NCBI GenBank assembly: GCA_938001995.1 | Contig: CALLAV010000345.1 | Coordinates: 1-7,301 of the forward strand | From: an uncultured Amylibacter sp. | Lineage (GTDB): Bacteria > Pseudomonadota > Alphaproteobacteria > Rhodobacterales > Rhodobacteraceae | Direction: 5' to 3' | Length of the DNA: 7,301 nt | Part shown: in pieces, positions 1 to 5,807 of the stretch | Position numbering within the stretch: the first letter of the stretch is position 1 | Layout: every line of letters begins with the position of its first letter | The notes under the pieces: model-generated | What the model was told of the DNA's origin: nothing | Seen by the model: only the letters and a program-made list of their open reading frames with translations | Database searches by the model: none | Translations under genes and position numbers: made by a program

Positions 1-831
1 CAAAGTCATCACAACCTTGATCCAGAACTGAATGTTCATCTGGCCTTCATATTTCACCGCAGGGGCAGAGCTGGGTTTGATCAACGCGTAAACGAGGATG
101 TAGAGCATATAGAGCCCAACCAGCACTAAGCCTGGAACAAACGCGCCAAGGAACATTTCACCCGCTGATGTAGACCCCACATCAAAGACGGATGGCATGG
201 ACAATTCGCCCGTGCTTTCCTTGTGCAGGATTTTACGGGCAGAAGACGCTTGGTCCGTGGCAGACGCCAATTGGTCTGCCAGAATAATCAAAACAATAGA
301 CGGCGGGATAATCTGGCCCAGCGTTCCAGAGGCCGCGATTGTGCCAGAGGCCAGCGACGGCGAATAGCCGTTGCGCAACATTGCAGGCAATGAAATCAGG
401 CCCATCGCAACAACCGTTGCACCCAAAATACCCGTTGTGGCCGCAAGAAGCGCGCCAACAAACACAACCGAAATGCCCAAACCACCCGGGATCGGACCAA
501 ACAGCGACGCCATCGTCAGCAGCAAATCCTCAGCAATTTTGGAGCGTTGCAGCATAATGCCCATGAAAATAAACAACGGAATGGCAATGAGAGTATCCCT
601 CTCGACCTCCCAATAGACGCCGCGCAGGTTTATCGTCCCCGCCGAGAGCCACTGTTGCGGCCCCCCTGTGTGGAAATAGGCATCCGTGCCGCCGCCAAAC
701 AAATACCCTGCCCCAGCAGCAAGTCCAAAGGTGATGATCGCAGCACCTGGAAGGGCAAAGGCTACGGGATAACCAGAGCCAAGGGCTGTGGCCATGATGA
801 GAACCAGAACGGCGAGAAAAAAGAGTTCCAT
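1..831 (-). CDS. dctM: TRAP transporter large permease (DctM family), partial
   Basis: Large membrane subunit of a TRAP transporter, which carries the substrate across the inner membrane using an ion gradient after delivery by the periplasmic binding protein. I translated it directly: 277 codons run open from the ATG at 831 to the left edge, so the C-terminal part is missing (DctM proteins are usually 430-600 residues). The start MELFFLAVLVLIMATALGSG leads into a hydrophobic helix, followed by GYPVAFALPG, the LIAIPLFIFMGIML segment, the FGPIPGGLGISVVFVGALLA helix and the conserved SGTIAASGTLGQIIPPSIVL loop typical of DctM. A polar insert at about residues 195-220 precedes more helices, as in the mannitol/chloroaromatic (FcbT3-like) branch. 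It starts 12 bases after the dctQ stop with a weak GGA ribosome binding site, so it is probably translated in the same operon. The family call is firm; the substrate is not shown by this subunit. Confidence 0.95.
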   Translation of the reverse strand, partial: MELFFLAVLVLIMATALGSGYPVAFALPGAAIITFGLAAGAGYLFGGGTDAYFHTGGPQQWLSAGTINLRGVYWEVERDTLIAIPLFIFMGIMLQRSKIAEDLLLTMASLFGPIPGGLGISVVFVGALLAATTGILGATVVAMGLISLPAMLRNGYSPSLASGTIAASGTLGQIIPPSIVLIILADQLASATDQASSARKILHKESTGELSMPSVFDVGSTSAGEMFLGAFVPGLVLVGLYMLYILVYALIKPSSAPAVKYEGQMNIQFWIKVVMTL

Positions 832-843
832 TGGTCTTGGTCC

Positions 844-1851
844 TTAATGAGCTATGGGTGCTGGCGCGCGTTGGCCAGGTTCGTTGCGATAGTTTGCAAC
901 CGCTTCCAAAAAGTAGCTGGTGAATTGGATCAACATTGTAATCGCAAAGATCGCAAGGAAGGCCGCCATTTGATATTTCACGAACAGGCCATTGCCGCCT
1001 GATTGTGTCACCTCAAAGTTCATGATGGGCGAGTTGATCATGGACTGTTTGCCATTGATCCCTAGCGCAAGGATCACCCAACAGGTGGTTGCCCCCAGAA
1101 ACAAAGATCCAACCGCGTTTACAAACCCTCGGGTTTTATCTTTGAAACCTGCATATAGAACATCGACGCGCACGTGGCCTTCTTCAAACAATGTATAGGC
1201 AGACGCGAACAGGAACAGCGCCGCATACCAGTAGCGTACCAGATCGCCCATAAAGGCCTGTTCATAGGAAAACACGAAACGGGTGATTACGATGGCCAAT
1301 TCCGCCGCCACGATTAACAATGCAAGCCACGTAAACCCGAGCGTGCGGGTGAAGAGCGCAATCACGAAGCCCGCGATGATCAGCGGAATGTGAATGGTAC
1401 TGCCCACATAGCGGGCGTTCTTGAACGAGCTGACTTGTTCAGCAGAAATAAGGCTGCCCCAGAGGTCTTCGACGCGCATAAAAGCAATGGCGGTGTCAGC
1501 CACACCAACGAAGAACACCGACCAGAAACAGGCGCGGATCAGGTAGACGTTAAAGCGGTGCATGATATGCGCATCCCAGCGCAGTGCGACCGCGCGGCTG
1601 CTAAAGACATAGCCAATCGCAAGCCCGATCAAAGCCACATAAATAAGAAGCGGGATCAGGGCAGCGGTATTGCCTTGGGTGAGCAGCGTTGTCGCGCGCT
1701 CAAACCCGAAGCCGACCTCTAATACGTTGTTAACTAAAAACCCTGTCAGAACCGCCAGCATCGTCCAACCAAGAAGACGCGTGAAGGGAGCGGGTGAACC
1801 GTATTTCTGCACCATGGCAGAAGAAGCATCGGAAGCCATTCTATTCCCCAT
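844..1851 (-). CDS. dctQ: TRAP transporter small permease (DctQ family), long form
   Basis: Small membrane subunit of the TRAP transporter, which pairs with DctM in the inner membrane. The C-terminal half (about residues 170-315) is a DctQ domain: a hydrophobic helix, RFVFSYEQAFMGDLVRYWYA, then FEEGHVRVDVLY, matching the family pattern of an arginine-rich turn, a Trp/Tyr-rich helix and a conserved HVRVD-like motif, then two more helices. At 335 residues it is about twice the usual 160-200. The extra N-terminal part holds about four hydrophobic segments (near 27-46, 64-84, 100-124 and 150-168). The start is uncertain: ATG 1851 has little ribosome binding site, while GGGGAA lies just before ATG 1839, which would remove four residues. 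It sits between dctP (129-base gap) and dctM (12-base gap) on the same strand. Family call firm; role of the extension unknown. Confidence 0.9.
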   Translation of the reverse strand: MGNRMASDASSAMVQKYGSPAPFTRLLGWTMLAVLTGFLVNNVLEVGFGFERATTLLTQGNTAALIPLLIYVALIGLAIGYVFSSRAVALRWDAHIMHRFNVYLIRACFWSVFFVGVADTAIAFMRVEDLWGSLISAEQVSSFKNARYVGSTIHIPLIIAGFVIALFTRTLGFTWLALLIVAAELAIVITRFVFSYEQAFMGDLVRYWYAALFLFASAYTLFEEGHVRVDVLYAGFKDKTRGFVNAVGSLFLGATTCWVILALGINGKQSMINSPIMNFEVTQSGGNGLFVKYQMAAFLAIFAITMLIQFTSYFLEAVANYRNEPGQRAPAPIAH

Positions 1852-1980
1852 TGGGCCACAGGCCCTAAAAAACCGAATATTACCGTCAGGCAGACGGTCC
1901 CATGACAGCGCAGCTGCTGTTATGGATTGTTAGATATGCGGGGCCAAAATGACCCCGCAAAGTTTTTGTCGCTAAAAGCG
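1852..1980 (-). promoter_or_regulatory. dctP-dctQ intercistronic region with three or four stem-loops
   Basis: This 129-base gap holds several inverted repeats. The strongest is TGCGGGG (1937-1943) with CCCCGCA (1953-1959), 7 bp around a 9-base loop, starting 22 bases after the dctP stop. Others are ACAGC/GCTGT (1905-1909/1916-1920), ACCGTC/GACGGT (1882-1887/1893-1898) and GGGCC/GGCCC (1853-1857/1861-1865), the last just before the dctQ start. None is followed by a T-run on the minus strand, so none looks like a full terminator. Inference: they may stabilise the dctP message or partly block read-through, giving more binding protein than permease, as in other binding-protein operons. Confidence 0.55.
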
Positions 1981-3072
1981 TTACTCGGTCAGGCCAAGCA
2001 CACGGTTACGCTGGTTAATGTAGCCAACTTCGAAGTTCGCCATCATTGTACCCATTTCGCGTAGTTTGGACTGGAACGCGTCGTCGATCTTTGCAGCCAG
2101 TGGCGAATGCGCACGGGTTTCTTCAAAGACTTCTTCCGCAGCTTCGCCGAAGCTATCCCAAACATCGTCGTTGAACGAACGCACCTGAACGCCCTGCTCG
2201 TTTACGAGCTTGGACAGGTATTCGCCGTTGTTTGCGATGTTTTCTTCGTGGGAGGCAGCGTGCTCTTCCATACAAGCAGCTTCGATCACAGCTTTTTCCC
2301 AATCGGAAAGGCCTTCGAACCATGCTTTGTTCATACCAAACGCAAGACCACCACCTGGCTCGTGCATACCAGCCGTGTAGTAGAATTTCGCAGCTTCATA
2401 GAACTTCATGAAATAGTCGTTGTACGGACCAACCCACTCTGTTGCGTCAATCGCGCCAGACACGAGGTTTTCATAGATCTGACCACCTGGAAGCGACACA
2501 GTGGACGCGCCCAATTTGGACATAACCTGACCACCAAGGCCCGGAATACGCATTTTCAGACCTTTCAGGTCGTCTGCGCTTTCGATTTCTTTGTTGAACC
2601 AACCGCCAGCTTGCGTACCAGTTGAACCACATGCGAAGGCTTTGATGCCAAACTCGCCGGACAGTTCGTCCCACAGAGCCTGACCGCCACCGAATTTGAT
2701 CCAAGCGTTCCACTCTGGTGTGGACATGCCAAATGGTACAGCTGTGAAGTAGTTGAAGCCAGCGTGCTTGCCGCCCCAGTAGTAATCCGCCGCGATGTAC
2801 GCGTTAGAGTTACCAGATGCCACTTCGTCAAATGAGTCAAACGCACCAACGCGCTCGCCTGCTGCGAAGTAGTTCACTTTCAAAGCACCGTTGGACAGCT
2901 GTTCAATGCGTGCAGCCAAACGTTGTGCAGATGTACCCAGACCTGGGAAATCCCGTGGCCAAGTCGATACGATTGTCATTTCTTTTGCGTGGCTTGCAGA
3001 CACTGCTGGTGTAGCCAAAGCCGCGGCACCTGCACCAAGTGCGGCGGTAGTTAGAAACTTACGACGTTCCAT
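1981..3072 (-). CDS. dctP: TRAP transporter substrate-binding protein, TakP/FcbT1-like, Tat-type signal
   Basis: Periplasmic binding protein that captures the substrate and hands it to DctQM. I chose ATG 3072 (363 residues), because GGAGGAG at 3082-3088 lies 9 bases upstream; an in-frame ATG at 3090 overlaps that ribosome binding site and would add six residues. The N-terminus MERRKFLTTAALGAG followed by an alanine-rich stretch is a twin-arginine-like export signal, probably cut near VSA-SHA. The body is typical of the 2-oxo acid/chloroaromatic class: STGTQAGGWFNKEI, GLKMRIPGLGG with the family's ligand-binding arginine (residue 175 from this start), and GAIDATEWVGPYND. From memory of the R. 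sphaeroides TakP structure, the Gln, Arg and Glu-Trp in these motifs fall where the ion and 2-oxo acid bind. The family is secure; a 2-oxo acid ligand such as pyruvate or a branched-chain keto acid is an inference. Confidence 0.93.
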   Translation of the reverse strand: MERRKFLTTAALGAGAAALATPAVSASHAKEMTIVSTWPRDFPGLGTSAQRLAARIEQLSNGALKVNYFAAGERVGAFDSFDEVASGNSNAYIAADYYWGGKHAGFNYFTAVPFGMSTPEWNAWIKFGGGQALWDELSGEFGIKAFACGSTGTQAGGWFNKEIESADDLKGLKMRIPGLGGQVMSKLGASTVSLPGGQIYENLVSGAIDATEWVGPYNDYFMKFYEAAKFYYTAGMHEPGGGLAFGMNKAWFEGLSDWEKAVIEAACMEEHAASHEENIANNGEYLSKLVNEQGVQVRSFNDDVWDSFGEAAEEVFEETRAHSPLAAKIDDAFQSKLREMGTMMANFEVGYINQRNRVLGLTE

Positions 3073-3081
3073 GTATGTATT

Positions 3082-3088
3082 CTCCTCC
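3082..3088 (-). promoter_or_regulatory. dctP ribosome binding site (decides start)
   Basis: On the minus strand GGAGGAG is followed by 9 bases and then the ATG at 3072. The earlier in-frame ATG (3090) directly touches this motif, so it cannot use it. This supports the shorter dctP start and places the twin-arginine pair at residues 3-4. Confidence 0.8.
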
Positions 3089-3090
3089 AT

Positions 3091-3152
3091 GTTAACAGCA
3101 AATTCGACAGACTGACCGCAGAGGCCAATGGACTGTCGAACGCTAAGTTAAC
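3091..3152. repeat. Nested inverted repeat in the dctP 5' region
   Basis: A symmetric arrangement: GTTAAC (3091-3096), 6 bases, TTCGACAG (3103-3110), 22 bases, CTGTCGAA (3133-3140), 6 bases, GTTAAC (3147-3152). Inner and outer arms are perfect and equally spaced about one centre; the 6-base spacers do not pair. A third small stem is possible in the centre of the minus-strand RNA (GGCC/GGUC, 3114-3117/3123-3126). It ends two bases before the dctP ribosome binding site, so it could be an operator or a 5' leader hairpin. Confidence 0.6.
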
Positions 3153-3222
3153 ATGCAAGCAGAGACGCCAAAAAAGCAACAGGTTTTATGACCTAAACAC
3201 CCACAGAGTAACACAATTTCCC

Positions 3223-3257
3223 AAATTCGGCCCATATTGAAAGAAATGGGCGAATTT
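3223..3257. repeat. Imperfect 12-bp inverted repeat
   Basis: AAATTCGGCCCAT (3223-3235) pairs with ATGGGCGAATTT (3246-3257) with one bulged G and a 10-base loop. No T-run follows on either strand outside the stem, and no gene ends here, so a terminator role is doubtful. It may be an operator in the dctP upstream region. Confidence 0.5.
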
Positions 3258-3462
3258 TCTGCCTAAACCTTATGCTAAATGTCGTGCGGGCTTATTTGTT
3301 GTACACCGCAGTATACCGAAGCCCCACTTTGTTAACGCTAACGTTTCACGGCATTCCTGCCCAAATTGGTAAAGTGGATATACCAAATCCGAATCAAAAT
3401 CAGAATTGGTGAAATAATATTACAAAATCGACCGATCTGGCGACATTTTGTTGGAAAAAGGC

Positions 3463-3489
3463 TTGACCCCTTTGACACCGCTTTATAGT
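3463..3489 (+). promoter_or_regulatory. Probable sigma-70-type promoter of the ilv leader and ilvB
   Basis: TTGACC (3463-3468) matches five of six -35 consensus bases and TATAGT (3484-3489) five of six -10 bases. The 15-base spacing is short; a second TTGACA at 3472-3477 has no -10 box at a usual distance. Transcription would begin near 3496-3498, at or just before the leader ATG. Prediction from sequence only. Confidence 0.55.
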
Positions 3490-3497
3490 TTACGCGC

Positions 3498-3560
3498 ATG
3501 AATACGGAAAATGCAGAAATTCTAGTCGTAGTGACCAAGCGCATGGCGCGGAAACGATAG
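3498..3560 (+). CDS. ilv leader peptide (20 residues, Ile-Leu-Val-Val-Val)
   Basis: ATG at 3498 to TAG at 3558-3560 encodes a 20-residue peptide with the core EILVVVT. The codons ATT CTA GTC GTA GTG (3519-3533) require charged Ile, Leu and three Val tRNAs in a row, exactly the end products of the pathway whose first enzyme is encoded downstream. CTA is a generally rare Leu codon in such genomes. The C-terminus is basic (TKRMARKR). There is no ribosome binding site, and the predicted transcription start lies within about two bases of the ATG, so it is probably translated from a leaderless transcript, as known for the trpL leader of Sinorhizobium. It is a regulatory sensor rather than a functional protein: slow translation of the Ile/Leu/Val codons should alter folding of the hairpins that follow. 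The peptide is seen directly; the mechanism is inferred from classical attenuators. Confidence 0.85.
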   Translation: MNTENAEILVVVTKRMARKR

Positions 3561-3583
3561 CACTCGTTTCCTGAACCATGCGC
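3539..3583 (+). promoter_or_regulatory. ilv attenuator: pause-type two-part hairpin
   Basis: The outer stem GCGCATGG (3539-3546) pairs perfectly with CCATGCGC (3576-3583). The inner stem GGAAACGA (3550-3557) pairs with TCGTTTCC (3564-3571) around a 6-base loop that holds the leader stop codon. The outer 5' arm begins 6 bases after the last Val codon, so a ribosome waiting on the Val codons would cover it. I could not find a clear classical antiterminator partner for the C-run of the terminator. Confidence 0.75.
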
Positions 3584-3585
3584 AG

Positions 3586-3606
3586 CCCCCAGATGGGGGT
3601 TTTTTT
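3586..3606 (+). terminator. ilv attenuator: intrinsic terminator
   Basis: CCCCC (3586-3590), loop AGAT, GGGGG (3595-3599), then seven T (3600-3606), about 50 bases before the ilvB start. The preceding AG can add two weaker pairs. It lies between a leader ORF and its structural gene, so it should act as a conditional terminator. Confidence 0.85.
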
Positions 3607-3657
3607 ATGCCTGATCCGAATTCTAATGAAACTATGATGTGAAGCTGGAGCAAGAAT

Positions 3658-5412
3658 ATGACACGTCAGATAACTGGAGCACAAATCGTTGTTAAAGCCT
3701 TGAAGGATCAGGGCGTCGACGTCGTCTTTGGATACCCAGGCGGTGCGGTCCTACCGATTTATGACGAGATCTTTCAGCAAAACGACATTCGCCACGTCCT
3801 CGTTCGCCACGAACAAGGCGCGACACATGCGGCCGAAGGCTATGCGCGCTCTACCGGTAAACCCGGTGTTGTTCTGGTAACTTCTGGTCCGGGCGCCACG
3901 AACGCGGTGACGGGCATGACCGATGCGCTGATGGACAGCATTCCGATGGTGGTTCTGACGGGCCAAGTTCCGACGTTCATGATCGGCAACGATGCATTCC
4001 AAGAAGCAGACACCGTTGGCATCACGCGACCTTGCACGAAACACAATTGGTTGGTGCGCGACACGAATGATTTGGCGCAAACCATGCACCAAGCGTTCCA
4101 CGTGGCCACATCTGGCCGCCCCGGCCCTGTTTTGATCGACATTCCAAAGGACGTGCAGTTCGCCAAAGGTAACTATGTTGGCGCGGCAAAAGCCGACAAA
4201 GGCCATTACGCACCGCGCGTGAAGGGCGACATGGAAAAGATCACCGAACTGGTCGATCTGATCGAAAGCGCAAAGAAGCCGATCATCTATTCGGGGGGTG
4301 GGGTGATCAACTCTGGCCCTGCGGCATCGACGCTGCTGCGCGAATTGGCAGATGCAACGAAGTTTCCCGTGACCTCTACATTGATGGGGCTTGGCGCCTA
4401 CCCTGCGTCCTCGGACCAGTGGCTCGGAATGCTTGGCATGCATGGAACATATGAGGCCAACATGGCCATGCACGGATGTGATCTGATGATCAACATTGGT
4501 GCGCGTTTTGACGACCGCATCACGGGTCTGGTTGACGAATTTAGCCCAAAATCAAAGAAGGCGCATATTGATATCGACCCGTCTTCGATTAACAAAGTGA
4601 TCCGCGTGGATGTGCCGATCATCGGCGATGTAGGCCATGTTCTTGAAGACTTGCTCAAAGTCTGGAAATCGCGCGGGCGCAAGACCCAAGCGGATGCAGT
4701 TCAGAAATGGTGGGGTCAATTGAACGAATGGCGGTCAATGGATTGCCTGAAGTACGAACAAAAAGGCCCGATCATTAAGCCGCAGTATGCCTTGGAACGG
4801 CTGGAAGCCCTGACCAAAAATCACGATCGTTACGTGACTACCGAAGTGGGCCAGCACCAGATGTGGGCCGCACAATTCATGGGCTTTAACGATCCGAACC
4901 GTTGGATGACATCGGGTGGTTTGGGTACGATGGGTTACGGGTTTCCTGCGTCCATCGGTGTGCAAATGGCGCATCCTGATGCATTGGTCATCAACGTGGC
5001 GGGTGAAGCCAGTTGGTTGATGAACATGCAAGAAATGGGCACGGCGATGCAATATCGTTTGCCTGTGAAACAGTTCATTTTGAACAACGAGCGTTTGGGC
5101 ATGGTCCGCCAGTGGCAGGAATTGTTGCACGGCGAGCGCTATTCCAGCAGTTGGTCTGAATCCCTGCCTGATTTCGTGAAACTGGCCGAAGCTTTTGGCG
5201 CGAAGGGCATTCAAGTATCTGATCCAGCGGATCTGGATGAAGCGATCATGGAGATGATCAACTACGACGGCCCCGTTGTGTTTGATTGTTTGGTGGAAAA
5301 GCACGAAAACTGCTTCCCGATGATCCCGTCGGGCAAGGCCCACAACGAAATGCTGCTCGGCGATGCGTCAACGCAAGGCGCAATCGAAGCTGGCGGCGCG
5401 GTGATGGTGTAA
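3658..5412 (+). CDS. ilvB: Acetolactate synthase, large catalytic subunit
   Basis: Thiamine-diphosphate and FAD enzyme that joins two pyruvates to 2-acetolactate (valine/leucine route) or pyruvate and 2-oxobutyrate to 2-aceto-2-hydroxybutyrate (isoleucine route). Its 584 residues are full length. The N-terminal PYR domain has the cofactor-activating Glu52 in VRHEQGATHAAEGYAR, and TSGPGATN at 76-82. The central FAD domain lies near 190-340. The C-terminal domain has the thiamine-diphosphate/Mg motif starting GEASWLMNMQE (449-459) and ending in NN (476-477), where the usual GDG is GEA, so Glu replaces Asp as metal ligand, a variant also seen in other proteobacterial enzymes. Herbicide-contact positions look wild type (Pro105, Trp486). 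ATG 3658 has GGAG at 3647-3650, 7 bases upstream. Transcription should be controlled by the leader at 3498-3606. It could equally be called ilvI. Its partner ilvN lies 523 bases downstream beyond folB. Confidence 0.97.
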   Translation: MTRQITGAQIVVKALKDQGVDVVFGYPGGAVLPIYDEIFQQNDIRHVLVRHEQGATHAAEGYARSTGKPGVVLVTSGPGATNAVTGMTDALMDSIPMVVLTGQVPTFMIGNDAFQEADTVGITRPCTKHNWLVRDTNDLAQTMHQAFHVATSGRPGPVLIDIPKDVQFAKGNYVGAAKADKGHYAPRVKGDMEKITELVDLIESAKKPIIYSGGGVINSGPAASTLLRELADATKFPVTSTLMGLGAYPASSDQWLGMLGMHGTYEANMAMHGCDLMINIGARFDDRITGLVDEFSPKSKKAHIDIDPSSINKVIRVDVPIIGDVGHVLEDLLKVWKSRGRKTQADAVQKWWGQLNEWRSMDCLKYEQKGPIIKPQYALERLEALTKNHDRYVTTEVGQHQMWAAQFMGFNDPNRWMTSGGLGTMGYGFPASIGVQMAHPDALVINVAGEASWLMNMQEMGTAMQYRLPVKQFILNNERLGMVRQWQELLHGERYSSSWSESLPDFVKLAEAFGAKGIQVSDPADLDEAIMEMINYDGPVVFDCLVEKHENCFPMIPSGKAHNEMLLGDASTQGAIEAGGAVMV

Positions 5413-5441
5413 GGAGCGGTCGCTTGACCCTGTTCTTGGCG

Positions 5442-5807
5442 CTAGGCCGACTGTTCCACGTAAATCGTAATCCCGACGCCCCCCGCGTCGGGGTAGATGT
5501 CGGTTTTCTGAACAGTCACTTCAACGGCTTTGACTTGACGGTCTTCCAACGCTTTGGCGGCAATCATTTCTGCAAAGGTTTCGATCAGTGGCACATGGGT
5601 GCCGCTGTTGGACACTTCGCGCAAATGATCTACCACAGGGGCGTAGGACGCATAGCCACCGCTTTTGCGCACTTCAGAAGGCACAAGCATCTTCAAAGAC
5701 ACGCGGACCGTTTGACGCCAAGTTGCTTCGAAATCCAGAACACCGATGTTCATCAAGAACGTCAGGTCTGTAACCGCAATAATATCGTGATCCGCATCTG
5801 CGTGCAT
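5442..5807 (-). CDS. folB: Dihydroneopterin aldolase-like protein (FolB family)
   Basis: Family role: cleaves 7,8-dihydroneopterin to 6-hydroxymethyl-dihydropterin and glycolaldehyde in folate synthesis, in the cytoplasm. I chose ATG 5807 (121 residues, normal for FolB), because GGAGAAGAG at 5811-5819 lies 8 bases upstream; the longer frame starting at 5915 adds 36 residues without family resemblance. Visible FolB features: IGVLDFE with the substrate-binding Glu27, Tyr55 in YASYAPVVDHL, Glu76 in LIETFAEMIA, and the catalytic-type Lys101 in VQKTDIYPDAGGVGI. The usual Lys-Pro pair is Lys-Thr here, so a divergent or specialised aldolase is possible. It is convergent with ilvB (29-base gap, no clear terminator) and divergent from ilvN, so it splits the ilvBN pair on the opposite strand. 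Family call good; exact substrate moderate. Confidence 0.85.
   Translation of the reverse strand: MHADADHDIIAVTDLTFLMNIGVLDFEATWRQTVRVSLKMLVPSEVRKSGGYASYAPVVDHLREVSNSGTHVPLIETFAEMIAAKALEDRQVKAVEVTVQKTDIYPDAGGVGITIYVEQSA

Larger units (their letters stand above)
3073..3497. other. Divergent intergenic region between dctP and the ilv leader
   Basis: No believable gene lies here. It is AT-richer than its flanks and holds several dyads, described separately: a nested inverted repeat next to dctP (3091-3152), a 12-bp imperfect hairpin (3223-3257), a short operator-like dyad GTTAACGCTAAC (3331-3342), TTGGTA/TACCAA (3366-3371/3381-3386), and ACAAAA/TTTTGT (3422-3427/3446-3451) just upstream of the ilv promoter. 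The minus-strand ORFs crossing 3338-3684 have no ribosome binding site or protein character and overlap the ilv leader. A convincing dctP promoter was not found. Confidence 0.7.

Noticed and set aside
3154..3170. Sigma-54-like promoter on the minus strand upstream of dctP (TGGCGT...TTGCA)
   Set aside because: The GG and GC elements are separated by 11 bases instead of the strict 10, and the -24 element is imperfect.
3607..3642. Eleven-codon ORF between the attenuator terminator and ilvB
   Set aside because: Its ATG follows directly after the T-run with no ribosome binding site, and the peptide has no informative codon pattern.
3338..3684. Minus-strand ORFs of 64-68 codons across the ilv leader
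   Set aside because: No ribosome binding site, no family resemblance, and they run antisense to the attenuator, whose features explain the sequence better.
3751..4473. 240-codon minus-strand ORF inside ilvB
   Set aside because: Antisense shadow of the highly conserved ilvB reading frame; Cys/Arg/His-rich composition typical of a shadow.
5424..5441. AAGGAG followed by TTG right after the ilvB stop, hinting at a plus-strand gene
   Set aside because: The frame runs antisense into folB and gives no recognisable protein.
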